A stretch of DNA of 8,083 bases from an uncultured Macromonas sp. Lineage in GTDB: Bacteria; Pseudomonadota; Gammaproteobacteria; Burkholderiales; Burkholderiaceae. Made by a program: the position numbers and the translations under genes. Below, piece after piece: positions 5,852 through 8,083 of this stretch. The stretch spans positions 1 through 8,083 of the forward strand of contig CAMLOF010000134.1 of assembly GCA_946481585.1 (NCBI GenBank), given 5' to 3'. Each line of letters begins with the position of its first letter. Position 1 is the first letter of the stretch. The notes under the pieces are model-generated. The model was given only the letters and a program-made list of their open reading frames with translations. It ran no database searches and was not told the origin of the DNA.

Positions 5852-7513
5852 ATGAGCCAGAACCCGCGCGTTGACTACCAGACGCACCCGTCCAAGTACC
5901 AGCACATCCAGCTGTCTTTCGACGGCGAGATCGCGACCTTGTCGCTCAACATCAATGAAGACGGCGGCCTGCGCCCCGGCTACAAGCTCAAGCTCAACAG
6001 CTACGACCTGGGCGTGGACATTGAACTGCACGACGCGCTGCAGCGCATCCGCTTCGAGCACCCCGAGGTCAAGTCCGTGGTGGTCACCAGCCTGCGCGAC
6101 CGCGTGTTCTGTTCTGGCGCCAATATCTTCATGCTGGGTCTGTCCACCCACGGCTGGAAGGTGAACTTCTGCAAATTCACCAACGAAACCCGCAACGGCA
6201 TTGAAGACTCGTCCCAGCATTCCGGCCTGAAGTTCGTGGCGGCACTGAACGGCGCCTGTGCCGGTGGTGGCTACGAACTGGCCCTGGCCTGCGACGAAAT
6301 CATCCTGGTGGATGACCGTTCCAGCGCCGTGAGCCTGCCTGAAGTGCCCCTGCTGGGCGTGCTGCCCGGCACCGGCGGCCTGACCCGCGTGACCGACAAG
6401 CGCCACGTGCGCCACGACCTGGCAGACATCTTCTGCACCAGCGTGGAAGGCGTGCGCGGCCAGAAGGCTGTTGATTGGCGCCTGGTGGACGCCGTGGCCA
6501 AGCCCGCGCAGTTCCAGCAAGCCGTGCGTGACCGCGCCCAGACGCTGGCCGCAGGCAGCAGCCGCCCCGGCACCGGTGCCCGTGGCGTCGAGTTGACCCC
6601 GCTGCAGCGCAGCTTCGACGGCGATAGCGTTACTTACAGCCACGTGAAGGTGGAAATCGACCGCACCAAGCGCATTGCTACCTTCACCGTCAAGGCCCCC
6701 ACCTCTGCTCAGCCGACCGACATCGCTGGCATTGAAGCCGCCGGCGCCCAGTGGTGGCCCCTGCTGATGGTGCGTGAACTGGACGACGCCATCCTGCACA
6801 TGCGCACCAACGAGCTGGACATCGGCACCTGGCAGCTCAAGACCGAAGGTGACGCCGCCGCCGTGCTGGCCGCCGACGCCACCATGCTGGCCCACAAGGA
6901 CCACTGGTTCGTCAACGAAACCATTGGCCACCTGCGCCGCACGCTGGCCCGCCTGGATGTTTCCTCGCGCAGCCTGTTCGCCCTGGTGGAGCCGGGCTCC
7001 TGCTTCGCGGGCACCCTGGCCGAGCTGGCCTTCTGCGCCGACCGAACCTACATGCTGGTGCTGCCCGACGAGCCCGAGAAGCAGCCCACCCTGCAGCTGG
7101 ACGAGTTCAACTTCGGCTTCTTCCCGATGGTCAACGGCCAGTCGCGTCTGCAGCGCCGCTTCTATGAAGAAGCAGGCCCCATGGAAGCCGCCCGTGGCGC
7201 CATCGGCCAGGCGCTGGACGGTGATGCCGCCCTCAAGCTGGGCCTGGTGACTGCCGCCCCTGACGACATCGACTGGGCCGACGAAATCCGCCTGGCGCTG
7301 GAAGAGCGCGCCGCCATGTCGCCCGACGCGCTGACCGGCCTGGAAGCCAACCTGCGCTTCGCCCAGAAGGAAAACATGTTCACCCGCATCTTCGGCCGCC
7401 TGACCGCGTGGCAGAACTGGATCTTCCAGCGCCCCAACGCCGTGGGCGAAAAAGGCGCCCTGAAGGTGTACGGCAAGGGCGACAAGGCCCAGTTCGACTG
7501 GAACCGCGTCTAA
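5852..7513 (+). CDS. boxC: 2,3-epoxybenzoyl-CoA dihydrolase (benzoyl-CoA-dihydrodiol lyase)
   Basis: A 553-residue cytosolic crotonase-superfamily enzyme that opens the ring of 2,3-epoxybenzoyl-CoA without oxygen, giving 3,4-dehydroadipyl-CoA semialdehyde and formate. The first crotonase unit shows both oxyanion-hole segments, FCSGANIFML (86-95) and NGACAGGGYELALACD (133-148), then SLPEVPLLG (161-169). Cys107, Glu142 and Glu164 sit four positions below residues I recall as active-site residues of the LB400 enzyme (Cys111, Glu146, Glu168). A second, diverged crotonase-like unit spans about 265-500, with PGSCFAGTLAELAFCADR at 381-398. Length matches the family (about 550). The ATG at 5852 follows a strong Shine-Dalgarno, AGAGGAG, at 5839-5845 with a 6-base gap. 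It has its own promoter downstream of boxR and is followed 91 bases later by boxB. Confidence 0.97.
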   Translation: MSQNPRVDYQTHPSKYQHIQLSFDGEIATLSLNINEDGGLRPGYKLKLNSYDLGVDIELHDALQRIRFEHPEVKSVVVTSLRDRVFCSGANIFMLGLSTHGWKVNFCKFTNETRNGIEDSSQHSGLKFVAALNGACAGGGYELALACDEIILVDDRSSAVSLPEVPLLGVLPGTGGLTRVTDKRHVRHDLADIFCTSVEGVRGQKAVDWRLVDAVAKPAQFQQAVRDRAQTLAAGSSRPGTGARGVELTPLQRSFDGDSVTYSHVKVEIDRTKRIATFTVKAPTSAQPTDIAGIEAAGAQWWPLLMVRELDDAILHMRTNELDIGTWQLKTEGDAAAVLAADATMLAHKDHWFVNETIGHLRRTLARLDVSSRSLFALVEPGSCFAGTLAELAFCADRTYMLVLPDEPEKQPTLQLDEFNFGFFPMVNGQSRLQRRFYEEAGPMEAARGAIGQALDGDAALKLGLVTAAPDDIDWADEIRLALEERAAMSPDALTGLEANLRFAQKENMFTRIFGRLTAWQNWIFQRPNAVGEKGALKVYGKGDKAQFDWNRV

Positions 7514-7543
7514 AACCATTAACTCGTTGTGCGGTGGGTTTCC

Positions 7544-7579
7544 CGGTGGAGCCAGCCGCAACCGAACGGCAGTCCACCG
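7544..7579 (+). other. Possible stem-loop in the boxC-boxB intercistronic spacer
   Basis: Seven-base arms CGGTGGA (7544-7550) and TCCACCG (7573-7579) enclose an inner four-pair stem GCCG (7555-7558) with CGGC (7567-7570). There is no T-run after it, so it does not look like an intrinsic terminator. It could stabilise or process the boxC-boxB transcript. No promoter or operator dyad is evident in the 91-base spacer 7514-7604. Confidence 0.35.
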
Positions 7580-7604
7580 AGCAAGCATCCGCAGGAGCAA
7601 AAAC

Positions 7605-8083
7605 ATGTCGAGCATCAACTACAGCGAGAAGATTCCCAACAACGTCAACCTCAGCGAAGACCGCACGCTGCAGCGCGCGCTGGAGCACTGGCAGCCCAAC
7701 TACCTGCAATGGTGGCAGGACATGGGCCCCGAAGGCTCTCAGAACTTCGACGTGTACCTGCGCACCGCCGTCAGCGTGGACCCGCAGGGCTGGGCGCAGT
7801 TCGGCCACGTCAAAATGCCCGACTACCGCTGGGGCATCTTCCTCAACCCCGCCGAGCAAGACCGCAAGATCCACTTCGGTGACCACATCGGCGAAGCCGC
7901 CTGGCAAGACGTGCCTGGCGAACACCGCGCCAACCTGCGCCGCATCATCGTCACGCAGGGCGACACCGAACCCGCGTCCGTGGAGCAGCAGCGCCACCTG
8001 GGCCTGACCGCCCCCAGCCAGTACGACCTGCGCAACCTGTTCCAGGTGAACGTGGAAGAAGGCCGCCACCTGTGGGCCATGGT
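7605..8083 (+). CDS. boxB: Benzoyl-CoA 2,3-epoxidase subunit BoxB, 3'-truncated by the window edge
   Basis: The first 159 residues of the oxygenase component that, with the reductase BoxA, NADPH and O2, converts benzoyl-CoA to 2,3-epoxybenzoyl-CoA; the full protein is about 475 residues. It begins MSSINYSEKIPNNVNL at an ATG preceded by AGGAG (7593-7597) with a 7-base spacer, and stays open to the right edge. Diiron ligands in view: Glu122 in GDTEPAS, then Glu152 and His155 in NVEEGRHLWAM. These are exactly two above the Glu120, Glu150 and His153 I recall for Azoarcus evansii BoxB; the remaining two carboxylate ligands would lie beyond the window. It follows boxC on the same strand with no evident promoter between, so the pair is probably co-transcribed, with boxA expected further along. 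Confidence 0.95.
   Translation, partial: MSSINYSEKIPNNVNLSEDRTLQRALEHWQPNYLQWWQDMGPEGSQNFDVYLRTAVSVDPQGWAQFGHVKMPDYRWGIFLNPAEQDRKIHFGDHIGEAAWQDVPGEHRANLRRIIVTQGDTEPASVEQQRHLGLTAPSQYDLRNLFQVNVEEGRHLWAM

Noticed and set aside
5804..7618. A 604-codon open frame on the minus strand covering boxC
   Set aside because: It is an antisense shadow produced by the G/C third-position bias of boxC. The translation is low-complexity (Gly, Ala, Val, His, Gln rich) and has no recognisable domain; it also covers the boxC ribosome site and operator.
1..8083. Search for a new defence, mobile or CRISPR system
   Set aside because: No spaced direct repeats of CRISPR type, transposase, integrase, terminal repeats or phage genes were seen. 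The coding content is a recognised catabolic cluster plus two housekeeping or accessory genes.

Overview
The window is a strongly G+C-rich stretch with marked G/C preference at third codon positions. It looks like a betaproteobacterial chromosome, most plausibly Comamonadaceae (Acidovorax-like). That assignment is inferred from codon style and from gene content and order, not from a database search. Almost everything right of position 1374 is one functional unit: the aerobic-hybrid 'box' pathway, which degrades benzoate through CoA-bound, epoxidised intermediates.

Layout. (1) Positions 1-905, plus strand: the 3' part of apbC/mrp, an iron-sulfur carrier P-loop ATPase, cut by the left edge. (2) 925-1362, plus: a small four-helix PACE-family efflux protein. 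(3) 1374-4605, minus: a two-gene operon, boxD (3,4-dehydroadipyl-CoA semialdehyde dehydrogenase) followed by bclA (benzoate-CoA ligase). It converges on the PACE gene with only 11 bases between the two stop codons. (4) 4606-4775: a divergent control region carrying two TGCA-N6-TGCA dyads. (5) 4776-5720, plus: boxR, a helix-turn-helix/shikimate-kinase-like fusion regulator. (6) 5721-5851: the boxC control region, with a near-consensus sigma70 promoter flanked by two more dyads of the same type. (7) 5852-7513, plus: boxC, the ring-opening double crotonase. (8) 7605 to the right edge, plus: the first 159 codons of boxB, the diiron benzoyl-CoA epoxidase. boxA, the reductase partner of BoxB, is not in the window and is expected downstream.

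How it works together. BclA makes benzoyl-CoA. BoxB (with BoxA) makes 2,3-epoxybenzoyl-CoA. BoxC hydrolytically opens the ring to 3,4-dehydroadipyl-CoA semialdehyde plus formate. BoxD oxidises the semialdehyde to 3,4-dehydroadipyl-CoA, which enters a beta-oxidation-like route. BoxR is known in Azoarcus as a benzoyl-CoA-responsive repressor. Here four copies of one dyad (consensus TGCACTA followed by a TGC arm) sit in both control regions, so one regulator very likely governs both arms of the cluster and itself.

The enzymes are a known system, not a new one. The points most worth a second look are the operator architecture, especially TGC(A/C) units at exact 10-base intervals across the boxC promoter, and the decayed kinase site used as a sensor domain in BoxR. 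No RNA genes, CRISPR arrays, insertion sequences or phage genes were seen, and no gene-free stretch exceeds 300 bases.
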